DNA from: Anthostomella pinea
Lineage: Eukaryota; Ascomycota; Sordariomycetes; Xylariales; Xylariaceae
NCBI GenBank assembly: GCA_963556695.1
Contig: CAUWAG010000006.1
Location: 2,542,001-2,606,000, forward strand
Direction: 5' to 3'
Length of the DNA stretch: 64,000 nucleotides
Shown: positions 43,986 through 54,917 of the stretch, one piece after another
Position numbering within the stretch: position 1 is the first letter of the stretch
Layout of the letters: every line of letters starts with the position of its first letter
Position numbers and translations under genes: made by a program
Notes under the pieces: generated by a model
Database searches by the model: none
The model's input: only the letters and a program-made list of their open reading frames with translations
Told to the model about the DNA's origin: nothing

Positions 43986-44407
43986 CTAGCCGCCCCTGGT
44001 TTGGCTCGCCATCTTGTCGCAAATTTTGACGAAGATATCCAATATATCCGTCTTAGGCTCGGTGTTCTCCGACATCCACACGTACGGGTTGCTCGCATAC
44101 CCATCCGGGCACATATCCCAAAGAATGGACCACTCCTCCTGACCGCATTGCTTCGTCGCATATTCCACGGCTGGGTCGTTGTGGAACTAGGCACGCACGC
44201 CATCTCCAACGAACGTGCCGAAATTGGCACCCCTCTTTTCGCTCAGGATGTGGACGCAGTAGTTGCATATTTCCTCGGCCCGAGACCCCATAGTATCGCG
44301 TATTCCTCTGTCGTGAGACTGTCGTCTACTTCATCGCGGGGGGCTGTGGTCGTGGCCTTGATGACGGCGATGCTGATGACGAGTAGTAGAGCGGCTGGGA
44401 CCCTCAT
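43986..44407 (-). pseudogene. decayed small secreted protein gene
   Basis: From the ATG at 44407 the frame gives a clear signal peptide (MRVPAALLLVISIAVIKAT) and an acidic stretch, then runs out after 56 codons. The adjacent frame continues with GSRAEEICNYCVHILSEKR, meets one TAG at 44187-44189, and then reads FHNDPAVEYATKQCGQEEW, DMCPDGYASNPYVWM and ICDKMASQ to the stop at 43986. Together this looks like a secreted protein of about 140 residues with five cysteines, broken by one frameshift and one nonsense codon. The TAG would be CAG before a CpA-to-TpA change. It may once have been an effector-like gene, but there is no homology proof. The upstream region (44,420-44,560) looks like a normal promoter. 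Confidence 0.45.
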
Positions 44408-45185
44408 GGTGTTGGGTATGCAAGGCGCGTTCTAAGCGAATGATTAGTGTAGTGTTGGGCGATGGGTGTTTGAGATGGATGCTGAGTGTCAAGTGTCTGT
44501 GTTTGAATTGGAGTAGGCGTACCAGAGGAACTGGAATACTCTAGACCTCTCAACACCCACCCCGTGGTACATATACTCATTATCAATCCAAGCACGCATA
44601 TGATTCAGGCAGAAGCAACCGCAATGTACTGCCCCGTTTACCACATGTCCATATGCCCCGCAAGGCAGTCATAAGTTGGCATCCATCATTGAATCCTTAC
44701 AGGACCATGCCATGACCCCAGGGTTGATTGATTGATTGTATTTATCGTGGGTGCAGTCCCTCCATAGGGCAAACCACGCCTCCCAGGGCCATTGCATCGC
44801 AAGGTTGTAGAGGTGTCAGTCTAGATACATTCAGATCCGCGCACGAGCCTATCCTCGCTGTAGCGGTACCAACCTGGAGTGACCAGATGGTTTTAGTCAA
44901 TACCCAAGCACGATTCTGTCAGAAAAACCTCCTGTCCAGTGACAAAACGACCCAGTGAACCTCAGTCCTCTGGTATACACATCGTTCCAGTAGCCGTTCA
45001 ATATATGTCGCATTGGTGGGTGAAGTAGGTATTTGTTATCTGATAGCGAGGGAAACCACAAGGGGAAAAGCCTCGCAGGAATGGGTGTTATAGAGACAAG
45101 CTGCTTGGCTATCGGGCTCTGCGATAAGGGGCCTCTCCACTGTTTTGTGCTGGTTGTCGACTCGCACAAGCCGGGTCAGAAAGGG

Positions 45186-45277
45186 GGCCATAGTAGGATT
45201 CGAACCCACTTGTTCTCGTCACCCACCGCACAAACGAAAACACAACCAGGCGCATTTGACCATTGCGCCATACGGCC
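45186..45277 (-). tRNA. tRNA-like sequence, anticodon not assignable
   Basis: Read on the minus strand, GGCCGTA at the 5' end pairs with TATGGCC at the 3' end (one G-U). It is followed by TG and a D-arm GCGC-loop-GCGC with AATGGTC in the loop. The T-arm GTGGG-TTCGAAT-CCTAC is canonical. The 39 bases between are too long for a simple tRNA, suggesting an intron of about 17 bases, yet I cannot fold a good anticodon stem or place T33. It is either an intron-containing tRNA that I mis-fold or a degenerate tRNA pseudogene. Confidence 0.4.
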
Positions 45278-45420
45278 ACCATGACCCCAGGCGATTGTAG
45301 GCTGCAACCTATGTTTCACGCGGTCTGGCCACATTTAACCGAGCCCACAAGAACACGGTCGCAATGCCGAAAAGCTACGTAGTTGCGTTGTTCCTCGAAT
45401 GCATCGTACTAACGCCCTTC

Positions 45421-45517
45421 TTAGCATACAGCACAGAGGCTCTGTTTTTGTTGGATTTTAGGGGTTTGGGTTTGGCTCTTCCCTTGCGGTGGAAGAGTTT
45501 AACAATAAAATAAATCA
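45421..45517 (+). repeat. dispersed repeat, copy 2 of 2
   Basis: TTAGCATACAGCACAGAGGC, then GGGGTTTGGGTTTGGCTCTT, then CCCTTGCGGTGGAAGAG and an A-rich end (AACAATAAAATAAATC). The same order is found in the copy at 31611. Confidence 0.65.
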
Positions 45518-46083
45518 CTAACACCCTTTATCCCTATAATACAATGTATCAGAATTAGTTCTGCCGGCCTAAGCTGCAGAGCCCATGCTCATGGCGATTT
45601 GTGCCTGTTAGAAAGACACCGCCTCCCAACAGGAACTCGATGTCACAACAACTCGTGCTTGGGCATGCATCTTCACCCAGCCTCAGAGCGTCCTGCCTGA
45701 GATGGCATGTAACCATACTGAGGTCGTGTGTAATCGGCCGCATGACATATGGCCTCTTACCTATGATCCTATGAGCAGAGCTGGGGCTGATTTCAAGCTG
45801 GGAAAGTGCGGAGCTTTCCAAGGGTGGTCCGATGCTTTGGAGGTACTCGACTCCATGGGCAGTCATTCAGAGTTAAAACCAGCGTGCCCAGGACGTTTCA
45901 ATGCAGTCTGTTGATCAAAATATAGGGTGTAACAACGATGTATTTACTAAGAAGCTCTTCAACCGCAAGTACAAAGTTAAACCCAGATGACCCCCAAAAG
46001 AAAAACAAGAAGGGAAAAGAGCAAGAAAGCGCAGAGCCCCCGCTCCAAGCACGAAGCAAAGACGGGAATAGGAAGTTCCAAAT

Positions 46084-47132
46084 CTACTGCGCGATAACGG
46101 TACCGTGCCTGAATATTTTGTTCCAGCTCGGCATCTCCGTCTTGCCGGACCACGTCGACAGATCACTCGACAAGCTATAGTAATAGTCGCCGTGGAAGTT
46201 GTCAAGCCACATGATCCACGTGCCATTCTGGAGCTTCGTGACGGCCGGGCCTTCGGCCTGTCCGAAGCCGAGGGCATTGTTGGTCTGGACGTACTTCCAG
46301 GGGCCCTTGGCAGAGCTGCTGGTCAGGTGCTCGATGTGTTTCTCGCCGCCGGCATCGTTCTTCTGCCAGCCGTGGTACGTGTCGCCGTCCTTGAGGGCGA
46401 AGAAGTCAATGTGGTCCTGCTGTTTGCCTTGGCTGTTGTTGTCGACGTCCAGTAGCTCCGGTGTGGTCCACTGCGTGAGGTCGTCGTTGGTGGCCGTCAT
46501 GATCCAGGCCGCGAAGTGGGTGGATGTAAACTGTGTGAGTCTTGGGTTGGCGTTGTTGGTGCTCTTCGGCCTAAAGTGGCGGGCATCAGTTAGTAAAGTC
46601 TTTGGTCCATGGTGACGTAGGATGCGTACTGCTCTAATACGGACACAATAATATGGGTGTCGGTACCGTCTTGGAAGAATTCCTGTCGAAAAGTGTGAGT
46701 ATCTCGACTCCCTGATGTAAATGCGCCATGAAGCTGGCTTACAGGTGCCCAGGTCTTTTCGGCATCGACGGCACTCGATACGCTAACCGTAGCGACCTCG
46801 TCCCAATTCTTCAAATCCGTGCTGGAAATGAGGCCAAAGCCGTCCCTTTGGCCATTGGTGAATGTGACCCAGTACTTGTCGTGGAGCCAGATAATGCTAG
46901 GGTCACGAACTTCCCCAGACGCGGATTTGTACGCGGCCATGGCGTACTGCTCGAAGTTGATACCGTCGTCGGACGTATAGATGTCCAGGGATGTATTCCC
47001 CTTGTCGCCGCCCTCGAATGTCGCGAAGACGAAAGCCTTTTGTACTTGGCCCCGAGTCGTGAGCACTGGGCTGGAGCTGGCGAGCGAGGCCACTCCGAGC
47101 AGGGTCGCCGAAATTGTAGCTGAGAATCTCAT
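46084..47132 (-). CDS. secreted GH43-like beta-propeller glycoside hydrolase
   Basis: Three exons, 47132..46743, 46682..46630 and 46570..46084, give 309 residues. The second intron is 59 bases, with donor GTACGC, branch ACTAAC and acceptor TTTAG. Signal peptide about 1-20 (MRFSATISATLLGVASLASS). Propeller-blade motifs follow: AFVFATFEG, DIYTSDDGINFEQYA, VRDPSIIWLHDKYWVTFTNG, FGLISSTDLKNWDEVATVSV, TWAPEFFQDGTDTHIIVSV, FFALKDGDTYHGWQKNDAGG, HIEHLTSSSAKGPWKYVQT, AEGPAVTKLQNGTWIMWLDN and LSSDLSTWSGKTEMPSW. These are the repeating patterns of GH43-type five-bladed propellers, which include arabinofuranosidases and xylosidases acting on plant polysaccharides. The DPSIIW and AEGPAV acid residues fit the family's catalytic positions. 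The exact substrate is not determined. The ATG at 47132 is chosen as it starts the signal peptide. Confidence 0.82.
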
Positions 47133-48812
47133 GTTGTGAGAATATTGAAGTCCCGAAAGCTTTGTAGGGGAATTGATGATGTCTGTCTGCACCCTCTCAT
47201 CCCTGGCTGGGGATAGACCGCCTTATATCATGAACATCGATCGTAGAAGCCATCCTATCACGTTCTCGCATCGTATCCGAAAATAGAGATCGAATTCTAG
47301 GCAACAACCTGACAATTGTGATGGCGGTGCATGGGGGGATAGTAGTTTAACTTGGGTATAAGTAAGGAATAATTGCTGATTGCAGGAATATCGCTGATGT
47401 AGGAATATGGGGAATCGTAGGAAGACGGCTGATCGTATAGATGACTACCTGTACCCAGTCAGTCACTTCTAGCGGGCCGGAAGGATGCATTGGATGGCTC
47501 CTGGCTATAAGTTCCAGCTGGCTGCATATATGGCTGACTGGTGGCTGACAGGTAACTAAGCAGCTGCGTGTGCCTCATTATGGAGTGCAAGTCGTCAGGA
47601 GAACAATATCAACATTGAACCTTCCATAGCGGCACAGGCCCCGTGGCTCGTATATCAATCTCGGAAGCTCATGCAGGCAAACCTCTGATTCTGACGTAGA
47701 AGAAAGAGTTCCGCCCCTAAACTAGCGGCCGTGAAGATACCAGAACGAGGAAGACAGAGGTCCGAAGATGCCTGCATCTAGCCAGACTATATCAACGCGG
47801 CGAACATGGTTAGGGCCCGGGAGAACAGCGTAGATAGATGCGGCCACGAGATCTCACATGTGATCTGAGGGGGCTTAGACCGTCAACGAAGACGGCTATG
47901 CCAGAAGGGACCCTTGCTCTTGACGAAGAAACGATCTAGTAACACCATCCCTCATCCACTACCTCCACAGGTAAGGTAACGAGAAAAACATAACACTGAT
48001 AAAGTCGTCAGCACACAAGACTGATGGCACTGTTGCTTTGAGGATCATCCATATTCCAATGACGTAGGCCAGTGGATCTCAGGGCGCGGCACGAAGGATG
48101 CTGGATATCTTATTGTATCTTAGGCACCGGGGACGAGACCCCAAAAAACCAGTGAGATGCAGGGACTTCCAAGGCTATGGAAGCGAATCCTTCAAATGCA
48201 GGGACGGCGATGACGGACCGGGGATTTGTTCAGATCTCTGACGCTTGAAGGAACTTGCGAAAAGCGCGCTTGCATCGACGTTGACACCAACGAGTATCCA
48301 AACCGTACTATATTGAATGAAGGCGGTCCTCCATGAGACGAGAAAGGGGTTGTCCTCTTGAAGAAGTGGCCGAACTGCACCGATATCCTTTCGGATTTAG
48401 GCAGCTGGCAGAACCATCAGCTGGCAGCTGGCAGCCATGGATCAGCGCTAGCAGGGGTAGATCCCTCAGGTCCCGGTCCAAGGAGTGGGGATATGACAGA
48501 ATGATGCGTCATTAGCGCCGCTGGTCCCTGCAGACGGGATTGTACAAGGCTGATGCGATTTTTCTCCGAGGCTGAGCATTTCCCATCTCGGCAACTTTCC
48601 TCGATGAGCAGGTCAATTGATTGCCAATCGACATCCCGAAGGTCCAGTCCATCTCAATGCGCCCGACGGCATCATGAAGATCTCACAGACCGTCGCCTCA
48701 ACCCCGAATCCGCCATAGCTGAACCAATCGCCTCATCTACGTCTGTACCCAAGAAACAGAGTTACTGTCACACCATCCCCACGGCAGGGCATCGCCCACG
48801 CGCCCATCGACA
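47133..48812. other. intergenic; right border of the gene-poor region
   Basis: 1.7 kb without a supported gene. Direct repeats of CAGCTGGC/CTGGCAG occur near 48,400-48,435, as do short GGAATAT repeats near 47,380-47,410. Sequence just before 48813 is C-rich, as expected of the next gene's leader. Confidence 0.5.
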
Positions 48813-50081
48813 ATGGCCGCCCCCCTCCGAACCGCAGCCACCACGGCTGCCGCATCCTCCTCCAAATTCGTCCCCCGCGCCGTCTTCGAAGTCTCCCCCT
48901 CGATAACGCGGTCCTACTTCCTGGGCCACCATGCCGGCGCCCTAGCCTCGATGCGCAAGTCCCTCTCGAACATCGGGCTGATCCTCGAGTGCCGCGACAG
49001 CCGCGTCCCTCTTACGTCCACAAACCCGCTCCTCGAATCGTCGCTAGCCGGCCGCGACCGCATCGTCGTGTATACCAAGGCCGACCTGTGCGCCCCGGGG
49101 TCCGCGACGCGCTGGCTCGAGAAGCAGCAGCACCTGCTCTCGGAGTGGCACTCGTCGCAAGCACACGGGGGCGTTTTCGGGGACCACGGCTCCCCCGATG
49201 AAGAGGGCGACGGTGGTGACGGGGGAAGGAGAGGAGCCGCCGCCGACGCCGACGACGACGACGGAGCGGGACTATCCAGCGGGCGCACCGAGGTCGTCTT
49301 CACCGACGAGCGCAACCCGCGCAGCATCCAGAAGCTGCTCGACCGGATCCGCGCGCGCGCCGCGGCGACGCACTCGCTGACGGGTTTGCGCGCGCTCGTG
49401 GTCGGCATGCCGAACGCGGGCAAGTCGACCCTACTAAACGCGCTGCGGCGCGTCGGCCTACAACTACCCAAGGCGGCGCGCACGGGCGCCCAGCCGGGCG
49501 TCACGCGCAAGATGAGCACGCCCGTGCGCATCATCGACGGCACGGAGCCCAGCACCGCGGGGACTTCGGCCGACGCCGGCGCCGCCGGTGCCTTCGTCGT
49601 CGACACTCCGGGAGTGTTCGTCCCCTACGTCGGCGACGTCGAGGCCATGCTGAAGCTCTCGCTCGTCGGCTGCGTCAAGGACGGCCTGGTCCCCGCCGAG
49701 ACCATCGCCGACTACCTGCTGTTCCGGCTCAACCTGCTCGATCCCTCGGCGTACGGCGAGTTCTGCCCCCCCACCAACGACGCGGCCGAGTTTCTGGAGG
49801 CCGTGGCGCGCCGCACGGGGAAGCTGCTGCGCGGCGGCGTGCCGGGCACCGAGCAGGCTGCCGACTGGGTCGTGCAGCAGTGGCGCAAGGGCACGCTGGG
49901 CCGCTTCGGGTTGGACGACGTGAGCGAGGAGAACCTGCGGCGGCTGGCGCGGAGGGCGGCCGAAGGGGGTGGGGAGAGCAATCTGAGTATGAACCAGGCG
50001 CGCAGGCAGGAGAAGGAGGCGCGCAAGGCGAGGAGTAAGGCCAAGAGGGCGGCGGCGGGTGATGGAGGTCAAGGGGGCTGA
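48813..50081 (+). CDS. mtg1: mitochondrial ribosome-assembly GTPase Mtg1 (YlqF/RbgA family)
   Basis: Single exon, 422 residues, GC-rich. An Ala/Ser/Arg-rich mitochondrial leader is followed by SYFLGHHAGALASMRKSL, then the circularly permuted GTPase order. The G4 motif TKAD (residues 88-91) comes first, G5-like sequence follows, then G1 GMPNAGKST (about 198-206), the G2 region QPGVTRKMS and G3 DTPGV (about 264). This permutation defines the YlqF/RbgA/MTG1 family, which assembles the large ribosomal subunit (here in mitochondria). An acidic low-complexity insert (about 125-155, EEGDGGDGGRR...DADDDD) separates G4 from G1 and is specific to this lineage. The C-terminus is a basic coiled tail (RRQEKEARKARSKAKRAA). 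It is convergent with the PHD-finger gene. Identification is secure. Confidence 0.93.
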   Translation: MAAPLRTAATTAAASSSKFVPRAVFEVSPSITRSYFLGHHAGALASMRKSLSNIGLILECRDSRVPLTSTNPLLESSLAGRDRIVVYTKADLCAPGSATRWLEKQQHLLSEWHSSQAHGGVFGDHGSPDEEGDGGDGGRRGAAADADDDDGAGLSSGRTEVVFTDERNPRSIQKLLDRIRARAAATHSLTGLRALVVGMPNAGKSTLLNALRRVGLQLPKAARTGAQPGVTRKMSTPVRIIDGTEPSTAGTSADAGAAGAFVVDTPGVFVPYVGDVEAMLKLSLVGCVKDGLVPAETIADYLLFRLNLLDPSAYGEFCPPTNDAAEFLEAVARRTGKLLRGGVPGTEQAADWVVQQWRKGTLGRFGLDDVSEENLRRLARRAAEGGGESNLSMNQARRQEKEARKARSKAKRAAAGDGGQGG

Positions 50082-50743
50082 TTGATGCGCTCCAGCGGGC
50101 TGAACAGACCGACCGAGCCTTGTTCTTTCCACCCACCTATCTGCCTACGACTGGAGTCGAGTCTTGGCCATAACAAGTCGGGACTGAGACTGTCTGTCAC
50201 ACGCAAAGGCGCTGAGATGCCATGCCTGACACTGGACGGACTGCGTATCTTTCGCGAGAGGTCTTCAAACGAGGCACAGAAGACGACGATACCCTCACGA
50301 AACTATATCAACATTGTAACATTGTACATTATCTATTTAAAGTACGCGGCAAACAAGGGCTGCCGTTCCAACAGCTTTTGGGGGGTATATTGCAAATACA
50401 ACACCACACGCATATAGTTACTGGAACATCCAACATACCCCTCTCCCATTTGTAACTGTGTTCGTCGGTAGATGATGCTCTCTCTCAAAGACCGCAATAC
50501 CCTATAGTAAGAGAGCTGGCCAACGCCGCCCGGACAGCTCCAGTATGACCTGAAATTGTCCGATCCCATTTTCCCCTTAGTTGCCCCCATCGCCATGGTA
50601 GCCACCTAATGAGTAGAATTCCTTCCTAAATCCTGCAAATAACACCGAATAATGCAATGGCTAGCCTGGCATGGTAGCGGCAGCCGACCCGAAGCCCCCA
50701 AACGCCGATTCGACTGTGATTTGTTCAACACCATGTAGTCGTC
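50082..50743. other. convergent 3' intergenic region
   Basis: 660 bases between the mtg1 stop and the convergent stop of the PHD gene. AT-rich, 3' UTR-like, no gene seen. Confidence 0.5.
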
Positions 50744-52897
50744 TCAATGAAAGAATTCATTCTGCCACTTCAGCACATCCCTTGCCAGTATGTCCATCAT
50801 TTCGACACAGCTCAATTCTTTGAAATCTTTCGGTAATACTATACCGTTACTCGTGATTTCATTAGAGACCGAGATATCCTTGGCGACCTTTTTGGTGGTG
50901 GTGCTTCCATTGCCGTTGACTTTCGTTTGGGAGAAGGCACCACCAGAGCCAGAGCCGTCATGTGTTGATCCTTGAGCCAGGTCGGGTGCCGACTCAGCCA
51001 ATGGTTCGCTCGCCAGCTCGACCTGTGTGCGACTGATGTACTCGAGTATACCATTGGCCCGTCTCTTCATATCACTCATGGTGACTCTAGAATTCATGCC
51101 GCCCTTGGATTTGCTCTGCTTAGTGGTGTTGTCGTGACCCGAGCTTTTGGCATGGGATGTGCCATTTTCATCCCCATTCCGGTGGACATCACGCGATATC
51201 GACCTGGCCGGGGAGTCCTCGTGGTCGTGGTTATCGCGGTCCTTAGTATATTGGTTCCGGCCTTTCTTCTTCGATTGTGCTGCGGGTTTCTTCTTGTTTG
51301 TGGATGTAGTTGGTTGGGTAGCGGGCGGTGTATCAGGCGGTGGTTGCGACGATGGAGGAGGAGGCTCTGGGGCTTGTGCTGGTTCTGTCGTTCGGTTCAC
51401 TGCTGCTCGTGCTGCGAGCGGCATCTCCTCTGAGGGGTCGTCGTCTGCACACAGGTTAGGTTGGAATCCTTCCACGGCTTTAAGGGGTTATTCACCTTCG
51501 ACTCGGCGACGCTCAGCTCGGCCTTTGCGTTTACTAGCCGCCTCGGCCCGTTTGCGTTCCTGTTCCTCGCGGCGCTCGTCTCGTTCCGCCTTCTCACGCT
51601 GATTTCGGACTGCATTTCGGGAGCGTTTAGACCCATTGCGAGTCCCCGACTCGTCTTCAGACTCATCTAAATCTGCTGAATGCGTTTTCTCACCCTCAGG
51701 GGATGGTGATTTTGAGTGAGTTCGTTGCCGCTTAATGTCGTCGAGTTTTCTGTCCACAATGTTAGGCATTTGTGCAAGCACGTGGGGGTCGATCGCGTAC
51801 TCTTCACTTCCATCTCTGCCTCGCTTTGGGCGCCTTGGCGCCGATTCCGGTTCTTCAGTTCCCGCATCCTCTTTACTTGCCTCGATGGCGCGGCGGAGTT
51901 GTTCTTCTTCGTCATAAGCGGCATCGCGACTGTTCATCGTGGAGCGTCGCTTCGCCATCTGTGCCGCTGCCGAGGCGCGCGAGCTTTTGCCGACACTGTC
52001 GTCAGGAGATGGCGCACCATCTTTGGCTGTGGATGTGGCTCGAGACGCAGCCCGCGAAGGCCGGTGGATGGGCAGGAATATGGAGTACTTTTGTCTGGAA
52101 GTCATGTCGTTAGCACAATGGTCACAATGGTGGTGTGTAAATACGATAAGACGAAAGTTGGAGGTTAGGAGGGAACGTCGGGTTGGGGAGCGATCGACAG
52201 ATGCGCAACCGTCAGCGCTCCGCCACGGCTGCAAGGCAGCCAATGCGACAGCCGACCCGGGATTGGGGTTTTGGGTAGAAACTCACCCATTGCTGGCGGT
52301 GTAGGTGCGATGTAGGTCCTTACGGCACTGCTCGCAGAAATACTCCAAGTCGTCGGGGTTTGATTCTTCTGTTGTGAAGCCAACGCAGGCCCCATGTTGC
52401 CATGTGTTGCAGATCTCGCATTGTACAAAGAAGCCAGCCATCTCGTCTGTGATCTCGATGGCGAAGATGCGCTCATGGTCAATTGCATCTGTGACGCCAT
52501 GCTTCGAGTCTTCATCGAAAGGCGGTGGTCCAGGATATTCGTCATGACCACAGATGCATCGGACAGACTCGTCGTCCTCCTGTACTTCGTTGCCAGCGGG
52601 TGGCATGGCGACGAGCTCCGATCTTGGCTGCTTTTCTCGATCGTCGTCTCTGGCGCGCGTACTGCGCCGGCGGAGAATGCCGTCGTCGTTGGTGGTGGTG
52701 GTGGTGGTTGAGTCCTCGGGGGGCTCAGAAGAGAGAGATGCACTGCCGGTAGACTTCTGGGGTGATCCGGTCTTTGCGAAAGCTCTCGTGCTTCGTTCGA
52801 CACGCCCAGAAGCACTGGACGCAGTAGAGGAATGATTCGATTGAGATTGGGTTGTTCGCGCACGAGAAGAGCGTCGGCTGGGGGAAGTGCCAGCCAT
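50744..52897 (-). CDS. cti6: PHD-finger protein, Cti6-like (Rpd3L histone deacetylase component)
   Basis: Exons 52897..52287, 52094..51496 and 51444..50744 join in frame (phases 2 and 1) to 636 residues. After a Ser/Thr/Arg-rich N-terminus a C4HC3 PHD finger spans about residues 112-197: RCICGHDEYPG, MAGFFVQCEICNTWQHGACV and LEYFCEQCRKDLH. Downstream are long charged, disordered segments (RNQREKAERDERREEQERKR, KKKGRNQYTKDRDNHDHED) and the conserved C-terminal end DFKELSCVEMMDILARDVLK followed by WQNEFFH. The atypical, extended PHD with a long insert and the short C-terminal motif match fungal Cti6-type proteins, which bind modified H3 tails and link to the Rpd3L/Sin3 deacetylase complex. Function at the chromatin level is by family. 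The symbol is by analogy. Confidence 0.8.
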
Positions 52898-54917
52898 CGC
52901 TCGGTGGCTAGGCGACAGCTCGGGACGACGCAGAGGGGTTCTAGACGCGGCGTGGCAGGGACTCGAGTTGGTTGAGATGGACGATCGGGTCAGAGTAGTC
53001 TTTATTGTCGGTTCAGCAGGGAGAAACAGCGAATGTGGTAGGTAGATTGGGCGTGCCGGGAGGGTTGATTCGAGTCAGGACGGTCGAAGAAGGGCGTGAA
53101 GAGGCGAGGCACCCCAGAGCCACTACGCGAGCTCTCGAGGTGGAACCTGATCAAGCTGGTGTTACAAGGAGTTGAAGGAGGGAGAAGTCAACGATCGCCT
53201 GGGAACTACTAAGTGTATCATGGTTGAATCGAGAGCTGGGAGACTGGTGGCAGCTTGAGGAGGCGGGAAGAATAGAGGGGGGAGCACGAGGGTTGCTGGA
53301 CAGAAAGCAGCACGGCCACCAGCAGCAGCAGCAGAGGGTCACTTTTTGGAGAGCGAGCGCAGGACGGACCGCATTCAATCAATGTTCACTTTTGCGCGAA
53401 CAGGCGGACAGCATGTGGCAGGTGGCAGGTGCAGCTTGGGGGTCATCAGCTGGTTTTGGCTGCCAGCCAGTGGCCTTATAACTGGCCAGTCTCCAGGGCT
53501 CTGAGCCAAATGATCCGGCGACTGGGGGGTCCGAGGCGCGGGGCACCGTAGATCTACCATACTAAACACGGTGTATGCGCTCATTGTCTCACCCCGATGA
53601 CGACCCTTCTCTGCCATGACCTGACATGCCTGATAAGCATTGCACAGTGCCCAAGTGTATTACCACCTTCAATTGGCTGATAAATTGATTCGGGGTCGAT
53701 GAGACTGATCACTGATGAGCAGAGCTCCCCGCCGCATGTAAGCGGCACGTGCACACGGCACTACCTAACAAGATGAAAAGAACAGCTGTTGGTTTGCCCA
53801 GTATCGGCCAATGGATGGGCACAATTGCTATTGATTGCAGAGTCCCAGCACGGTGTTACTGACGTGCCTCCATCTCATAGTATCGCTACCTCTATGGAGT
53901 GGTGGTGTTCGGAATTGGAGATTCTACGGACCGTTCAGACTTCAGTGTAAGCAGAGGTTAGGTAATTTCAGTGGCCGAGCACGGGCTCTTGACCTGCCCC
54001 TGTTCGCCCCTGTGTGGGAGCCGTGTGGCCACAGCCCGCATCCCGCCCACTGACCCGGTGGCCTCTGCACATCAATTACATATCACCACCTGCACTCACC
54101 AGCACACATGCAATCAGTCGTCAATCAATACCTGACATTACCTACCTACTGTACCTTACGTGGCATAGCGAGGATTGAACCTGCATTCTTATCACCTGTA
54201 TTCTACCTACATCGCTGAGCTCTTGGTACCCTATCGACTCTGATTTCAACCTTGCCTCGCCGAAGTCTTAGGTATTCTGGCGACGGACCAACTTGGCCTT
54301 CAACTCTGGCTTCGGCTTCAGCTCCTCCAGACTACTGCCCACGATTGCGAGACCCCTAATCCCCGAGCCCGCCTACGACGGTACGATCTAGACTCTAGAC
54401 ATCTTCGACCACTGCAATCCGTATTGAAAAGGGTTTGTCGTCGACGTGGTGTTTCTTGTGCCGCAGTCTTGGCCTTCCAGACCCTACTCTGAGCTTCCTG
54501 CTCCGCCGCCGAACCTGGGCCTCGGGCTACCACTTCCTGTATGTCCAGACACACGCAGACGGGCGTCGTCCAGTCCGTCTCCTGAAGGCAGTAGCGCTGT
54601 GGGGTCTAAGTAGCACCTCCTGGATTCCACAGGCTTCAGCTTTGCCATAACCACTTCCTGCCGCGTCTGTGCTTGGCCAGTGTGTTAATGCCGTCACGAT
54701 GTATAGAACGAAGACCGCTTCCCAGACAAGCAAAGAACAAACTTTCTCCCGCCCGCCGAACTACTTGCTTCCCATCCTTCGACGATAGCCTCTAGCACCA
54801 GTACGTTTATCTGCCTCGACCGAGCCAACCAAGTTATCCTCGGAGGCAGCTGGGCTGTCTTTATGTGTCTGGGTCCAGATTCGTGAAACGATATGTGATG
54901 GGTATGTTGCTTCCCAG
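52898..54917. other. divergent intergenic region
   Basis: 2.0 kb between divergent genes. It has a short GCAGCAGCAGCAG run near 53,322-53,334 and otherwise no supported gene. From about 54,100 there is a long pyrimidine-rich stretch that may be 5' UTR or promoter of the plus-strand gene. Confidence 0.5.

Larger units (their letters stand above)
44408..46083. other. gene-poor stretch with tRNA-like sequence and dispersed repeat
   Basis: No protein gene is supported. It contains a tRNA-like sequence (45186-45277) and the second copy of a dispersed repeat (45421-45517), both listed separately. The rest is AT-rich with short frames. Confidence 0.5.

Noticed and set aside
49464..50132. 222-codon minus-strand frame over mtg1
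   Set aside because: GC-rich shadow of the mtg1 coding sequence.
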